This document shows, piece by piece, positions 26,313-35,836 of a DNA stretch of 64,000 bases. Below the pieces are notes generated by a model, which worked only from the letters and a program-made list of their open reading frames with translations, was not told where the DNA came from and made no database searches. Each line of letters starts with the position of its first letter. Position 1 is the stretch's first letter. The position numbers and the translations under genes were made by a program. This stretch comes from Spirochaetales bacterium (lineage in GTDB: Bacteria > Spirochaetota > Spirochaetia > SZUA-6 > JAFGRV01). Location of the stretch: assembly GCA_016930085.1 (NCBI GenBank), contig JAFGHO010000064.1, positions 1 through 64,000 on the forward strand, read 5' to 3'.

Positions 26313-28943
26313 ATGAAACAATCCAATCTTAAATTACTCGCCGTCTTTTTTTTGTCGATCGTACTCATCGCGTTCGAGATAGCTGTTATGCGGACATTTT
26401 CCGTCGGGAGCTGGTCTAATTTCGGTTCGATGGTTATCAGTATCGCGCTGCTCGGTTTCGGTCTTGCCGGAACACTCATCACGTTTCTCCAGAAGGCGAT
26501 CAAAAAAAGACCCAACAAATGGCTGTCGACAACCGCCCTGCTTATCATGCCGTCGATGGCCGCCGCGCATGTCTTCGCACAATGGGTGCCGTTTAATCCG
26601 GTGATGCTCGTTTCGGATCTGGGGCAATTATGGTTTATCGCTCTTTATTATGTCATATATGCGGTCCCCTTCTTTTTTGGTGCGATGTTTATCGGGGTTG
26701 CCTTTATCGCCCTCAGCAGCAAGATTCACAAACTCTATTTCTGGAACATGGCGGGATCGGGAATCGGCGGGATTATAATCCTGGGGTGTATGTATCTTTT
26801 CCCGCCCGATATGCTTGTCATTCCGCTTCTTCTGATTTCCCTGGTATCAGTCGTTCTCTGTTATCTTCGTTTTGACACGGAAAATAAACGTTTCCATATA
26901 CGCTTTTCACATCTTTTCCTGACAATTTTAGTTTTCATCGCTTCGTTTCTTCTGATCATTACCTTTGGAAAGATACGCGTATCGGAATACAAACCGGTCA
27001 GTTATGCCAGAAAATTCCCGGATACGGAACTGAATCACCATTCATACAGCCCGACCGGTGAGATGCATGTGTATACGAGTTCTTTCTTTCATTCGGCGCC
27101 GGGACTCAGTGATAACGTCGTTCTCTATCTCAGAGAAATGCCCCGGAACGCTTTCAAGGGGTTGTATATCGATGGGGGCGGGCCCATCATTATTCCGAGA
27201 AAACTGAAACATGAAGAGGAAAAATATCTCGAGTTTCTGCCCATGGCCGCCCCGTACGAGCTTGAGAAAAATCCGAGCGTTCTTCTGGTCAGGCTTGGCG
27301 GGGGGGCGAGCGTCTTTACCGCCATCCATTACAACGCGGAGAAGATCAGTGTTGTCGAAAATGATCACGCGATCGTGGATCTGATCAAGAATGTGGAGGT
27401 GATTACGGATTTCAACGAGCACCTGCTCGACGATCCTTCCGTCCATGTGGTTTCCGGCGAACCGAGGGCGTACTGCGCGACGACATCGGACAAATACGAC
27501 ATTGTGGAAATCAGTCTCATCGATTCGGTGGGTCTTTCCCAGACGGGAGGATATTCGGTGGATGAGAACTATACCTATACCGTTGAGGCCTTCGAGGATT
27601 ATATGAGTTGCCTCGACGACAATGGTATTCTTTCGGTAACGGTCTGGAACCGGTTGACGCCGCCGCGGAATGTTCCGAAACTCATTGCCACCGTGTTCGA
27701 ATCCCTTAGGCGGCAGGGTGTCGATGATCCTGAAAACAGGATTTTTATTTTCAATGTCCTTCTCTCAACCGCGACGGTGCTGGTAAAAAAATCCTCGTTT
27801 ACCTCCGGAGAAATTTCGGCATTGCGGCAGTTTTGCAGGAAAATGAGTTTTCTCGAGAGTTATTATCCGGGCATGGAAGTGAGGAACAAGGATTTTGAAC
27901 GAATATTGTCCGACTATACGAGACAGTATCAAAAAATCGAATCGGCACAACCGGAGACGGCCCGCGGAAAACGGAAAGCCGGGGGGGCCTCGATGCCTTC
28001 GATGGACGAATATACCGATCTTGATCCCGATGATCTTTATCATTTCGTCATGCAGTGGCTTATCGATAACAGGGATGAGGAACTGTACGAGAAATATGTG
28101 TTCGATATAAGACCGGCAACGGACGACAGACCATATTATACCGCCTATCTGAAACCGCACACAATGACGATGTTCTTCGATGAACTGGGCGAGGTTTCGG
28201 AGGAATGGGGATATCTTCTTCTCCTCGGCACGCTTATTCAGGCAATTTTCTTTGGTTTTCTCATCATCGTACTGCCGATTACCGGTCGATGGCGTGAATT
28301 CTTCCGGGGGAGAAAGGGAACCATCGGCGTTATTATTTATTTCTCCTGCCTCGGGCTGGCATATATGCTTATTGAAATTTTTCTTATCCAGAAGCTGGTT
28401 TTTTTTCTCGGCGATCCCATTTTTTCCGTATCTATCGTTCTCACGAGTATGCTTATCCTCTCCGGACTCGGCAGTCTCTTCAGTCAACGATTTTCTGAAA
28501 ACAGGGCATTCGGAGTACGCCTGGCCGCCGGGGGGATTATTGCGAGTATCATCTTTTATATCTTCGGGCTTTCACCGTGCCTGCGGCTTTTCCTTGGACT
28601 TCCCTTCATCGTCAAGGCACTCCTCTCGATTGTTTTTATCGCCCCCGCCTCTTTTTTCATGGGAATACCCTTTCCGTCCGGACTTTCAGCCCTCTCCGCG
28701 AATCGTGAACGGCTTCTTCCATGGGCATGGGGGATGAACGGAGCCCTGTCGGTTTCCGGCTCGGTACTTGCCAGACTTATATCGATTTCAACAGGTTTTG
28801 TCTGGGTACTCGGTCTTGCCGGGGCGTTGTATTTGATCGCGGCTTTGGTTTTCAAGTCGAACGAAGCGCCCGATGAAATCGTAAAGAAGAAAAACGGGAA
28901 GGAAATAAAAAAGCCGATTCCCATTATGTCGGTGAAAAGTTGA
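26313..28943 (+). CDS. Integral-membrane spermidine-synthase-like protein
   Basis: 876 residues. About seven N-terminal transmembrane helices (10-225) are followed by a cytoplasmic SAM-dependent methyltransferase or aminopropyltransferase fold (about 320-560) with VLLVRLGGGASV as the nucleotide loop, an acidic VVEND strand end and KYDIVEISLIDSVG. A second set of helices (about 640-855) follows. Such membrane-embedded spermidine-synthase relatives are widespread but uncharacterised. The GGGDG loop of true spermidine synthases is GGGAS here, so polyamine synthesis should not be assumed. TTG-ATG at the start: the ATG at 26313 is preferred. A polar insert (about 545-580) is rich in R, K and G. 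Confidence 0.75.
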   Translation: MKQSNLKLLAVFFLSIVLIAFEIAVMRTFSVGSWSNFGSMVISIALLGFGLAGTLITFLQKAIKKRPNKWLSTTALLIMPSMAAAHVFAQWVPFNPVMLVSDLGQLWFIALYYVIYAVPFFFGAMFIGVAFIALSSKIHKLYFWNMAGSGIGGIIILGCMYLFPPDMLVIPLLLISLVSVVLCYLRFDTENKRFHIRFSHLFLTILVFIASFLLIITFGKIRVSEYKPVSYARKFPDTELNHHSYSPTGEMHVYTSSFFHSAPGLSDNVVLYLREMPRNAFKGLYIDGGGPIIIPRKLKHEEEKYLEFLPMAAPYELEKNPSVLLVRLGGGASVFTAIHYNAEKISVVENDHAIVDLIKNVEVITDFNEHLLDDPSVHVVSGEPRAYCATTSDKYDIVEISLIDSVGLSQTGGYSVDENYTYTVEAFEDYMSCLDDNGILSVTVWNRLTPPRNVPKLIATVFESLRRQGVDDPENRIFIFNVLLSTATVLVKKSSFTSGEISALRQFCRKMSFLESYYPGMEVRNKDFERILSDYTRQYQKIESAQPETARGKRKAGGASMPSMDEYTDLDPDDLYHFVMQWLIDNRDEELYEKYVFDIRPATDDRPYYTAYLKPHTMTMFFDELGEVSEEWGYLLLLGTLIQAIFFGFLIIVLPITGRWREFFRGRKGTIGVIIYFSCLGLAYMLIEIFLIQKLVFFLGDPIFSVSIVLTSMLILSGLGSLFSQRFSENRAFGVRLAAGGIIASIIFYIFGLSPCLRLFLGLPFIVKALLSIVFIAPASFFMGIPFPSGLSALSANRERLLPWAWGMNGALSVSGSVLARLISISTGFVWVLGLAGALYLIAALVFKSNEAPDEIVKKKNGKEIKKPIPIMSVKS

Positions 28944-29017
28944 CACATGATGGAGCATCGGTACTGTATGCAGGCATCCGGCGTGTATGACGCTTTCCGG
29001 GCGCAGGGAGGACTGAT

Positions 29018-29077
29018 ATGAGATTTCCATATCCCGCCAGTGCCTTTTACCGGATGACAGCCACCAGCCAGTTTTAA
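29018..29077 (+). CDS. Possible 19-residue leader peptide before glutamine synthetase
   Basis: An ATG with an excellent ribosome site (AGGGAGGA, 5 bases away) opens a 19-codon frame ([19 protein letters not shown]) that ends 11 bases before the glnN start. It is too short for a recognisable domain. It could be a regulatory leader that couples or attenuates translation of the synthetase, or a chance frame. Confidence 0.35.
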   Translation: MRFPYPASAFYRMTATSQF

Positions 29078-29088
29078 AGGGGTACCGG

Positions 29089-31203
29089 ATGGACTCAAAA
29101 CGTTTCGAGATAACAGAACTCTTTGGATCGAATGTGTTCAATTACAAGACTATGAGAGAAAGAATGCCCAAAGAGACATTTAACGCACTGATGAACACCA
29201 TACAACGCGGTGTTCCTCTCTCAGCCGCCGCCTCGGATGTGGTGGCGAACGCGATGAAGGATTGGGCGATCGAAAAAGGCGCGACCCACTACACCCACTG
29301 GTTTCAGCCGCTTACGGGAAAAACGGCGGAAAAACATGATTCCTTTATCTCTCCGACAAGGGACGGAGGCGTTATCATGGAGTTTTCCGGAAAACAACTC
29401 ATCCAGGGGGAACCGGACGCCTCGTCATTTCCAAGCGGGGGACTTCGCGCGACCTTCGAGGCGCGCGGATATACCGCGTGGGATTGTACATCTCCCGCTT
29501 TTCTCAAGCAGGATGCCCTCGGAAACGTGACACTCTGTATTCCGACCGCTTTTTGTTCATTTCGGGGTGAAGCCCTTGACACGAAAACTCCGTTGCTCCG
29601 CTCAATGAAAGCCGTGGAAACGCGGGCTTTGGAGCTCATTCGAATCCTGGGAAACACCACCTCCGCCAGGGTGATTTCAGAGGCCGGTGTTGAACAGGAA
29701 TATTTTCTCGTGGACAAGAAATATTTTCTCAGGCGGCTCGATCTCATGCTCGCCGGCAGAACGCTGTTCGGTGCGCAACCCCCGAAAGGGCAGGAACTGG
29801 ACGACCAGTATTCGGGTGCGATCAAAGACAGGGTCTCGGATTTTATGCGGGACCTCGATATCGAACTCTGGAAAATGGGCATCGCCTCGAAGACAAAACA
29901 TAATGAGGTCGCCCCGTCGCAGTTTGAACTGGCCCCAATCTATACGAGTATCAATATTGCGGCGGATCAGAATCAACTGATTATGGAGACTATGCAAAAG
30001 GTCGCATTACGGCATGAGCTCGTTTGCCTTCTTCACGAAAAACCGTTCCGCGGAGTCAATGGGTCGGGGAAACATATCAACTGGGGATTATCGACCGATG
30101 ATGGCATCAATCTTCTTGATCCGGGAAATACACCGCATGAAAACGAGCAGTTTTTGCTGTTTCTCTCCGCGCTCATTCGTTCCGTAGACAAATATCAGGG
30201 GCTTCTCCGGGCGTCGACCGCGAATCCGGGAAACGAACACAGGCTTGGGGCCCATGAAGCGCCACCGGCCATCATTTCCATTTTTCTTGGAGATGAACTC
30301 ACCGATATACTTCTCAAACTGGGAAAGGGAGAAAAAGCCGTACGTAAAGAGGCGGATCTCATTACTATCGGTGTGGATACGCTTCCGCCACTGCCAAAAG
30401 ACAACACGGACAGAAACCGGACCTCCCCATTTGCCTTTACCGGAAACAAGTTCGAGTTCAGGATGGTACCGTCATCGGCATCGATTTCAGAACCCAATAT
30501 GGTCATTAATACCATTGTGGCGGAGACACTCGACCTCATGATCGGCCGGCTGAAAAAGGCAAAGGACAGGAATAAAGAAGCAACCCTGCTTATCAGGGAG
30601 ATAATCTCGAACCATAACAGAATCATATACAATGGTAACAATTATTCGAAAGAATGGGAAAAGGAAGCCGGAGAGCGGGGTCTTGAAAACGTGACATCGA
30701 GTGTGGAAGCATTAAAAGCGTTTGCCTCGGAAGAGGCGCTCGATCTTTTTGAGAAATTCGGCGTACTGACACGGGAAGAAAGCGTATCGCGGTATGAAGT
30801 CCATCTCGACCTGTACGCGAAACAGATCAATATCGAGGCAAGGATAAGCCTCGATATGCTCCGGCGGCAATATATTCCCGCCGCCGTTCGTTATATAACC
30901 GAATTGGCACGTTCCGTCAGCGCTGTTGAGGATGCGGCAGAGGGGGGCGGCGTTCAGAAAGAGATTTTGAAACAAGTATCCTCAAGACTCGAGTCCGCAT
31001 ATAAAACGGGAAAGACGCTTGCCGCCGAGGCGAAAAACGCTGCGTGCAAACCGGCCGTGGCGGGAAAGGCCGCCGCTTATTCGGAGCGGGTGTTGACGTC
31101 GATCGGTGAATTGCGAAAGGATATCGATGGTCTCGAGACACTCATACCCGCCGATATATGGCCCGTGCCAACTTACGCTGAAATGATGTTTCATATTGAG
31201 TAA
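29089..31203 (+). CDS. glnN: Glutamine synthetase type III
   Basis: 704 residues, the length of GSIII dodecamers (types I and II are about 350-470). It forms glutamine from glutamate, ammonia and ATP. The N-terminal GSIII signature region ([16 protein letters not shown]) and [20 protein letters not shown] are typical. The catalytic core has [13 protein letters not shown] and [10 protein letters not shown], and the nucleotide region has [18 protein letters not shown]. The C-terminal GSIII-specific helical domain (about 560-700) contains alternating alanine- and lysine-rich helices. AAAGGGG lies 5 bases before the ATG. It is the only glutamine synthetase seen in the window; no PII gene adjoins. 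Confidence 0.96.
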   Translation: MDSKRFEITELFGSNVFNYKTMRERMPKETFNALMNTIQRGVPLSAAASDVVANAMKDWAIEKGATHYTHWFQPLTGKTAEKHDSFISPTRDGGVIMEFSGKQLIQGEPDASSFPSGGLRATFEARGYTAWDCTSPAFLKQDALGNVTLCIPTAFCSFRGEALDTKTPLLRSMKAVETRALELIRILGNTTSARVISEAGVEQEYFLVDKKYFLRRLDLMLAGRTLFGAQPPKGQELDDQYSGAIKDRVSDFMRDLDIELWKMGIASKTKHNEVAPSQFELAPIYTSINIAADQNQLIMETMQKVALRHELVCLLHEKPFRGVNGSGKHINWGLSTDDGINLLDPGNTPHENEQFLLFLSALIRSVDKYQGLLRASTANPGNEHRLGAHEAPPAIISIFLGDELTDILLKLGKGEKAVRKEADLITIGVDTLPPLPKDNTDRNRTSPFAFTGNKFEFRMVPSSASISEPNMVINTIVAETLDLMIGRLKKAKDRNKEATLLIREIISNHNRIIYNGNNYSKEWEKEAGERGLENVTSSVEALKAFASEEALDLFEKFGVLTREESVSRYEVHLDLYAKQINIEARISLDMLRRQYIPAAVRYITELARSVSAVEDAAEGGGVQKEILKQVSSRLESAYKTGKTLAAEAKNAACKPAVAGKAAAYSERVLTSIGELRKDIDGLETLIPADIWPVPTYAEMMFHIE

Positions 31204-31210
31204 ATCCGGT

Positions 31211-31224
31211 ACGACAATTGTCGT
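31211..31224. repeat. Perfect 14-bp palindrome (ACGACAATTGTCGT)
   Basis: Begins 8 bases after the glutamine synthetase stop codon. Fifteen bases (GTACGACAATTGTCG) recur, in reverse orientation, after the PilZ gene near 37125. Confidence 0.6.
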
Positions 31225-31292
31225 GTATTAATGAAGATAAAGAAAAAGCGGTGAGAAAAAATAAATTGCCGCCGGAAACTTTCGGTGCCGCC

Positions 31293-31847
31293 TCAGGACT
31301 TGCCTTCGAGTTCTTTTATTTTATCGCGTATCCGTGCCGCTTCCTCATAATTTTCTTCCTCAACGGCACTATCGAGCTTTTTTTTCAGATTGTCGATTTC
31401 AGATTCCTTCGGACTGAATTCAAGGGGCTGGTTTGAATGTTCGTTGACGATCGTGATTGATATCCCGGCTTCATCGACAACAGATTCATCGATAAAGATA
31501 TTGCATTTCACTCTGACTGCGACCGCGATACAATCGGAAGGACGTGCATCGATACTGATTTCTTTTCCGGACCTCGTGACGACGAGGCGGCCGTAAAAGA
31601 TACCTTCGCTTAAATCCGTAATTTCGACCCTTTTTATCGATACATTCAAATTTTTCAGCGTCGAGATAAGGAGATCGTGGGTAAGCGGCCGTTGTATTTC
31701 AACATCGCCGAGACCGATGAGTATGGATTGGGCTTCCGCCTGCCCGATAAAAATGGGTACGGCAATGTCCGCCCCCTTTGGTTTTATCAGAACGGCGTTT
31801 CCCTGATCGGTTTTTGCCAATGTCCAAACTTCAGCCGGAACGAGCAT
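31293..31847 (-). CDS. Bifunctional-nuclease (BFN/DUF151) domain protein with UVR motif
   Basis: 184 residues. The N-terminal 135 residues form the BFN/DUF151 domain (LKPKGADIAVPIFIGQAEA-like start, then RPLTHDLLISTLKNLNVSI, and DARPSDCIAVAVR). The C-terminal 30 residues are a UvrB/UvrC interaction motif (LDSAVEEENYEEAARIRDKI). Such proteins occur in many bacteria including spirochaetes; nuclease activity was reported for plant relatives, but the bacterial role is unclear. It follows the small MshEN-like gene by two bases and shares its promoter. Confidence 0.85.
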   Translation of the reverse strand: MLVPAEVWTLAKTDQGNAVLIKPKGADIAVPIFIGQAEAQSILIGLGDVEIQRPLTHDLLISTLKNLNVSIKRVEITDLSEGIFYGRLVVTRSGKEISIDARPSDCIAVAVRVKCNIFIDESVVDEAGISITIVNEHSNQPLEFSPKESEIDNLKKKLDSAVEEENYEEAARIRDKIKELEGKS

Positions 31848-31849
31848 GC

Positions 31850-32044
31850 TTACGCTTCCTTATTCTTTGATTGCAGATAATTGATGATGGCATCCACATC
31901 GACAAAACCCAGTTCGACAGCTATTTCTCCGAACAACCGTGTATCGCCTTTTTTTTGACGCTGAAGAACATTATCAACCTGTTCTTTATTCATGGCACCG
32001 ATACGTACAAGACCTTCACCTATTTTTTCGTCTATTGATTCCAT
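31850..32044 (-). CDS. Small stand-alone MshEN-like protein
   Basis: 64 residues from the ATG at 32044. AGGA lies 6 bases upstream; a GTG 12 bases earlier has none. The sequence KIGEGLVRIGAMNKEQVDNV followed by RLFGEIAVELGFVDVDAIIN has the two-helix repeated layout of the N-terminal domain of type II secretion/pilus ATPases (MshEN), which can bind cyclic-di-GMP. Here the domain stands alone, next to a BFN-domain protein and with a PilZ gene 4 kb away. A regulatory role is inference. Confidence 0.65.
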   Translation of the reverse strand: MESIDEKIGEGLVRIGAMNKEQVDNVLQRQKKGDTRLFGEIAVELGFVDVDAIINYLQSKNKEA

Positions 32045-32119
32045 ATTTTTCCTCACACAAATAATCCGGTATCATGTACACGAAAGACATTTTCTTATCA
32101 TTCCGGAGTGTCTTTATCC

Positions 32120-32148
32120 ATTATGATATGAATAAAAACAACTTTCAA
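32120..32148 (-). promoter_or_regulatory. Promoter for the MshEN-like/BFN operon
   Basis: On the minus strand TTGAAA, 17 bases, CATAAT, about 75 bases before the start at 32044. Confidence 0.6.
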
Positions 32149-32287
32149 GGGTATTTCAACACCCGGTGACACATACTATAATAATAAATAAATTATAGTG
32201 AAAATTCAACCATAAATTGGGTGATTTGGCGGGAGGTGCTTTTTTTTGCCTGTCCCCGAAATGAAGCAAAATAGAAGAGATACCCCC

Positions 32288-32320
32288 TTGACAGAAAAGA
32301 AGAAAATTGTCATGTATAAT
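32288..32320 (+). promoter_or_regulatory. Possible tRNA promoter
   Basis: Perfect TTGACA and perfect TATAAT, but 21 bases apart, longer than usual. The -10 box ends 9 bases before the tRNA 5' end. Confidence 0.45.
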
Positions 32321-32329
32321 ATAGTAAGT

Positions 32330-32403
32330 GGGCCAATAGCTCAGTTGGTTAGAGCGGCTGACTCATAATCAGCGGGTCCGGGGTTCAAGTCCCTGTTGGC
32401 CCA
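32330..32403 (+). tRNA. tRNA with anticodon CAT, probably tRNA-Ile2 (lysidine type)
   Basis: 74 bases fold as a cloverleaf. The acceptor stem GGGCCAA pairs with TTGGCCC and A is the discriminator. The D arm has AGCTCAGTTGGTTAGAGC. The anticodon stem GCTGA/TCAGC encloses loop CTCATAA (anticodon 32364-32366), and the T arm contains GGTTCAAGTCC. The 3' CCA is not encoded. A GGGCC start and a CTCATAA loop with a purine-pyrimidine stem resemble tRNA-Ile2, whose C34 is changed to lysidine by TilS, more than elongator tRNA-Met, but the choice is by resemblance. It is not an initiator, as the anticodon stem lacks three consecutive G-C pairs. Confidence 0.95.
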
Positions 32404-32478
32404 TTTCCTCTTTTTCTTCCTGTGAAAAGGCCGTACATAACCGGTATATTGCTTCAGGGTAGAAATAAAATCCGTATG

Positions 32479-33453
32479 CTACGAACGGGGCAGCGAAAGA
32501 AAGCCTTCATAACCGCGGTAATTCAACCAGTGGACAAAAAATGACGTCATATCGATGATATCTATCGCGACAAGTATCGCAAGCAATAAAAAAATGAAGA
32601 AAAAAAAGAGACGAAACGGCAGGAGTATTATCTTTCGTTCTTTTATGAGCTTCGCTATGTAAAAACCGGCGATCAACAGCGCGGGGATTAAAACAATGAG
32701 GCCGGATATGAGTCTCGTACCGTCCGGATCGGTCTGCCGGGTGTTCTCGAGAAAAAAAGTAAATCGCATGAGTACTTCGTTAAAATATTCCGTACTGCCC
32801 AGCAGTATCAAAATGCCGACACAGATCAGGAAAACCCCGCTTGCTTTCTTGATTACCTGTACGAACGGAAGTATCCTTTTCATGAAACGCACAAAGAATG
32901 AAAAAAAGATTCCCGCCAGGATAAACGGGATACCCAATCCGGCCGAGTAACAGGTAAAGTAGACGATCCCTTCGATTGCCGTTTTCCCGGTCGAAGCAAG
33001 CACAAAAAGCATACCCAAAAAAGGTCCGATGCAGGGCGTCCAGCCGGCCCCGAATGCAACCCCGATGAGAAATGCCCCCGGGTAGCCTGCCGGGATTTTC
33101 CGGAAACGTATATTTCTTCCCTTGTTGAGTATGGCGATAAAGTCAAACAGGAAATGAAGCCCGAAGAGTATAACGACCGCGCCCGCGATCCCGTTGATTA
33201 CACCGGTCATGTCATGCGTGAGATTTCCTATACCGGATGCCAGCATACCGAGAAGGATGAAAACAAGGGAGAACCCCGAGATAAAAAGAAGCGTTTTAAC
33301 GACAATAACGAAACGGGAGAATTTTTCTTCACGAAGGTCCTGATAGGAAACCCCCGTAATGTAGGCGAGATAGGCGGGGATAAGCGGGAAGATACAGGGG
33401 GTAAGAAAGGATGCAAGACCGGCAAAGACCGATATCGCGATATTCTGAATCAT
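32479..33453 (-). CDS. ccdA: Cytochrome c biogenesis protein CcdA-type thiol transporter
   Basis: About 324 residues from the ATG at 33453. Six conserved helices carry the two reactive cysteines in SFLTPCIFPLIPAYLAY and GWTPCIGPFLG, as in CcdA/DsbD-beta, which moves reducing equivalents from cytoplasmic thioredoxin to extracytoplasmic thiol proteins. Two extra C-terminal helices (about 250-310) make it longer than the usual 220-240 residues. The open frame extends to 33636. A start at 33528 would overlap the TlpA stop as ATGA, but it adds 25 polar residues and its GGGAAGG abuts the start codon, so I prefer 33453 (AGGA upstream). Natural partner of the adjacent thioredoxin-like lipoprotein. 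Confidence 0.88.
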   Translation of the reverse strand: MIQNIAISVFAGLASFLTPCIFPLIPAYLAYITGVSYQDLREEKFSRFVIVVKTLLFISGFSLVFILLGMLASGIGNLTHDMTGVINGIAGAVVILFGLHFLFDFIAILNKGRNIRFRKIPAGYPGAFLIGVAFGAGWTPCIGPFLGMLFVLASTGKTAIEGIVYFTCYSAGLGIPFILAGIFFSFFVRFMKRILPFVQVIKKASGVFLICVGILILLGSTEYFNEVLMRFTFFLENTRQTDPDGTRLISGLIVLIPALLIAGFYIAKLIKERKIILLPFRLFFFFIFLLLAILVAIDIIDMTSFFVHWLNYRGYEGFLSLPRS

Positions 33454-33524
33454 GGTGTTCTTTTTCCTGCGGACGGAATGAAAACGGTCCGGAACATATC
33501 GCCTTTTATCGGGTATATCATTCC

Positions 33525-34181
33525 TCATCCTTCCCGGTTCAACATGTACTGAATCGCTTCCTTGACGGCCGAAGTATTCCATGAACGGGCCCCCTGGGCG
33601 GCGCCGACTATGAAACCGTTCGTGTCGATTATCCATGTCATCGGTATACCGCTCGCGCCGTACGTCTTCGCGACCTCCCTTGTCGTATCCAGGAGCACGG
33701 GAAAGGTGATCCCCGCTTTCTCCGCGAATGCCGATACGTCTTCTTTTGATTCTCCGATATTGACGGCCAGAAAGACGAACCCCTCATCGAGCATTTCTTC
33801 GTATAGTTTCTGCATCGACGGAATCTCGCTTCTGCAGGGACCGCACCAGATTGCCCAGAAATTGAGGAATACCACCGTCCCTTTGAAGTCACTCAGGCTT
33901 ACCGGCGAACCGGAAAGATCGTTCAGGGTAAAATCATAGTCGAGGGCATTTTCCGGGTTTTTGAGTGTCATAATATACGCCTTTTTCAGTTTTTCTTTCA
34001 AAGCGGTATAGAAGGTGGTGTCCGATTCTGAAAGCGGGGCTGAGGCGCGTGTGCTGTCGGCGTTAATTCCTTTTTTCCCGGTATCGTTACAGGAAAAAGG
34101 AATGAATATCGCAGCCGTCATAGATGTGGTGATGAGTATGACGGATAATGCCTTTCTCATACAGATATTTGTTTCAGGCAT
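33525..34181 (-). CDS. TlpA/ResA-type thioredoxin-like lipoprotein
   Basis: 218 residues. The signal sequence ends in IPFSC (Cys31), a relaxed spirochaete-style lipobox, followed by a polar linker and a thioredoxin fold with the redox motif WCGPC in FWAIWCGPCRSEIPSMQ. The cis-proline region is ASGIPMTWII. It reduces disulfides in exported proteins using electrons from CcdA, the gene directly downstream. AAGGAG 8 bases before the ATG fixes the start. No cytochrome c genes are in view, so the target could be methionine sulfoxide reductases or other thiol proteins. Confidence 0.88.
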   Translation of the reverse strand: MPETNICMRKALSVILITTSMTAAIFIPFSCNDTGKKGINADSTRASAPLSESDTTFYTALKEKLKKAYIMTLKNPENALDYDFTLNDLSGSPVSLSDFKGTVVFLNFWAIWCGPCRSEIPSMQKLYEEMLDEGFVFLAVNIGESKEDVSAFAEKAGITFPVLLDTTREVAKTYGASGIPMTWIIDTNGFIVGAAQGARSWNTSAVKEAIQYMLNREG

Positions 34182-34368
34182 CCTGTTTGCTCCTTTCTCT
34201 ACTCCTTCCGGTTGTAAACGGCATGAATGACGGGTTTCTGATTTTCGGCCGAACCTTTATGGTATAACATATCAAAAAGAACAGGTTATGACAAATACAT
34301 AATAAATCCCGCAGGTCATGCTACCCGTTATCGGATTGTATTGTGTGTTTCGATAAAATGGGAATATT

Positions 34369-35034
34369 TCAGGGTTCGAATAGACTTAAAAGCAGTGCCG
34401 TCATATTGAAGAGTGCGTGTGCCATGCTGATCGTATGAATGTTTCTTTTTTTTACAAATATATATGAGAGAAAAAAGCCCGATGTAAAAGCGAAGGCGGC
34501 CCCGAAGAATCCCTCATACATATGAAGAAGACCGAATAAAAGCGTACCTGTCGCGAGTGCAAGCGGAAGCGGAAAGCCCGCTTGCCGGCATCTGGTCAAA
34601 AGGTATGAACGGAAAAGCAGTTCCTCCCGGTAGCCGGTGATCAGACAGAATATGACCAAAAGCGGAATCATTGCCGGGTTTTCGAGCCGCCACCGGTGTC
34701 CTTCCTGTATCATTTGTACGAGATGTTCCGGCAGAAAATCAGTCAGTAACAGAAGGAGATAATAGATGACGAATAGTCCGGCAGCGAACAGAATGGCATA
34801 CAGTGTATCGGACAACCGGAACCGTTTCAGGCCGAAATCGTCAAACGCCCGGTCTCCCTTTCTCTTGATAATGAAAATCATGAATGCCGTTTGTCCGGCT
34901 GAAAGAATGATGTATAACGTCAGGGGGACAAAGGAATTAAGGAATCCGGAGGCCGAATCAAGCGGCGGAACGATCAGATTGGGAAGAAAAAAACTGATAA
35001 ACATTATAAAAAACTCTATGATTTGTCCGGCCAT
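34369..35034 (-). CDS. CPBP-family intramembrane metalloprotease
   Basis: 221 residues with about seven transmembrane segments and the CPBP (Abi/CAAX protease-like) motifs in order: REELLFRSYLL (EExxxR), FGLLHMYEG (FxxxH) and AHALFN (HxxxN). Bacterial members cleave prenylated or membrane substrates or act in peptide maturation; the substrate here is unknown. The start codon lies 19 bases inside the end of the upstream J-domain gene, so the two are translated together. Confidence 0.85.
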   Translation of the reverse strand: MAGQIIEFFIMFISFFLPNLIVPPLDSASGFLNSFVPLTLYIILSAGQTAFMIFIIKRKGDRAFDDFGLKRFRLSDTLYAILFAAGLFVIYYLLLLLTDFLPEHLVQMIQEGHRWRLENPAMIPLLVIFCLITGYREELLFRSYLLTRCRQAGFPLPLALATGTLLFGLLHMYEGFFGAAFAFTSGFFLSYIFVKKRNIHTISMAHALFNMTALLLSLFEP

Positions 35035-35810
35035 AGATACGTCAATTCCGGGTCCTTGATTCGAATTTCAAACAATCCCGCGAGCTTGATTTTTTCTGAA
35101 ATTATTGAAACGGTGAGAACATCGTCGATCTCGCTTTTTATCCTGGTGTAAAGCCGAATTGCGTCATCGAAAAACGATAATGGTATATTCGAGAGAATCG
35201 AAACGCTTCTGTTTTCCGCGAAGCGATAAAAATTTCTGATCCCGGAATCAAGATATTTATTTGCCTCCGAGATGTAATGAAAGAGTTTGGTCGGATTCAT
35301 GACGGCGGGAAGCGGTCGAGGATTTTTATGTTCCGTTGCCGCAAGAAAAGCGGAAAAAAGGTCACTGTAGAAGAGAGACTTCCTGCTCATTGTATTCGTG
35401 TCCCCCCATGCCTTTAAAAAGCGATGCGCCATTGCGACCCTTGTACGAATGATCCCTGCAAACGAGTCCTTTGGTGTCCGCTTCAGCCAGCCGATGATAA
35501 CGGCGTCACGAAGCGCATCATCCCCCCTTGCAATCGCCTGTCCGATTGTTTGGGGGTGTATGCGATGTCCGTGGTCGAAATCGGCTTCTTTTTTTTTGCC
35601 TTCGAAGACGCCGTAAAGATGCGTGAGATGATTTTCATATGCCTGATTGAGTTTTTGCATTATTTTTGTCGACCATTCAATGCGTTCCGGGTGTTTGTCC
35701 GGATGATACAGTTTAATGAGTTCCCTGTATTTTTGTTTCAAATCCTTCAGTGTCGGGGACTGCATGAGAGTCTTCAGGTATGTATTGAACTCGTTGTCTG
35801 CCTTATCCAT
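35016..35810 (-). CDS. J-domain (DnaJ-like) protein
   Basis: 264 residues. The N-terminal J domain (about 18-70) has the essential HPD in IKLYHPDKHPERIEW, so it should stimulate a DnaK ATPase. The remainder (75-264) lacks the G/F-rich, zinc-finger and substrate-binding domains of DnaJ, and I do not recognise it. It is mostly helical and ends in a short beta region. It may deliver specific clients, and the overlap with the protease gene downstream suggests a joint role at the membrane. Its promoter is at 35837-35865. Confidence 0.8.
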   Translation of the reverse strand: MDKADNEFNTYLKTLMQSPTLKDLKQKYRELIKLYHPDKHPERIEWSTKIMQKLNQAYENHLTHLYGVFEGKKKEADFDHGHRIHPQTIGQAIARGDDALRDAVIIGWLKRTPKDSFAGIIRTRVAMAHRFLKAWGDTNTMSRKSLFYSDLFSAFLAATEHKNPRPLPAVMNPTKLFHYISEANKYLDSGIRNFYRFAENRSVSILSNIPLSFFDDAIRLYTRIKSEIDDVLTVSIISEKIKLAGLFEIRIKDPELTYLWPDKS

Positions 35811-35836
35811 CGGTCTTTCTTTTCCGGTATGTACAA

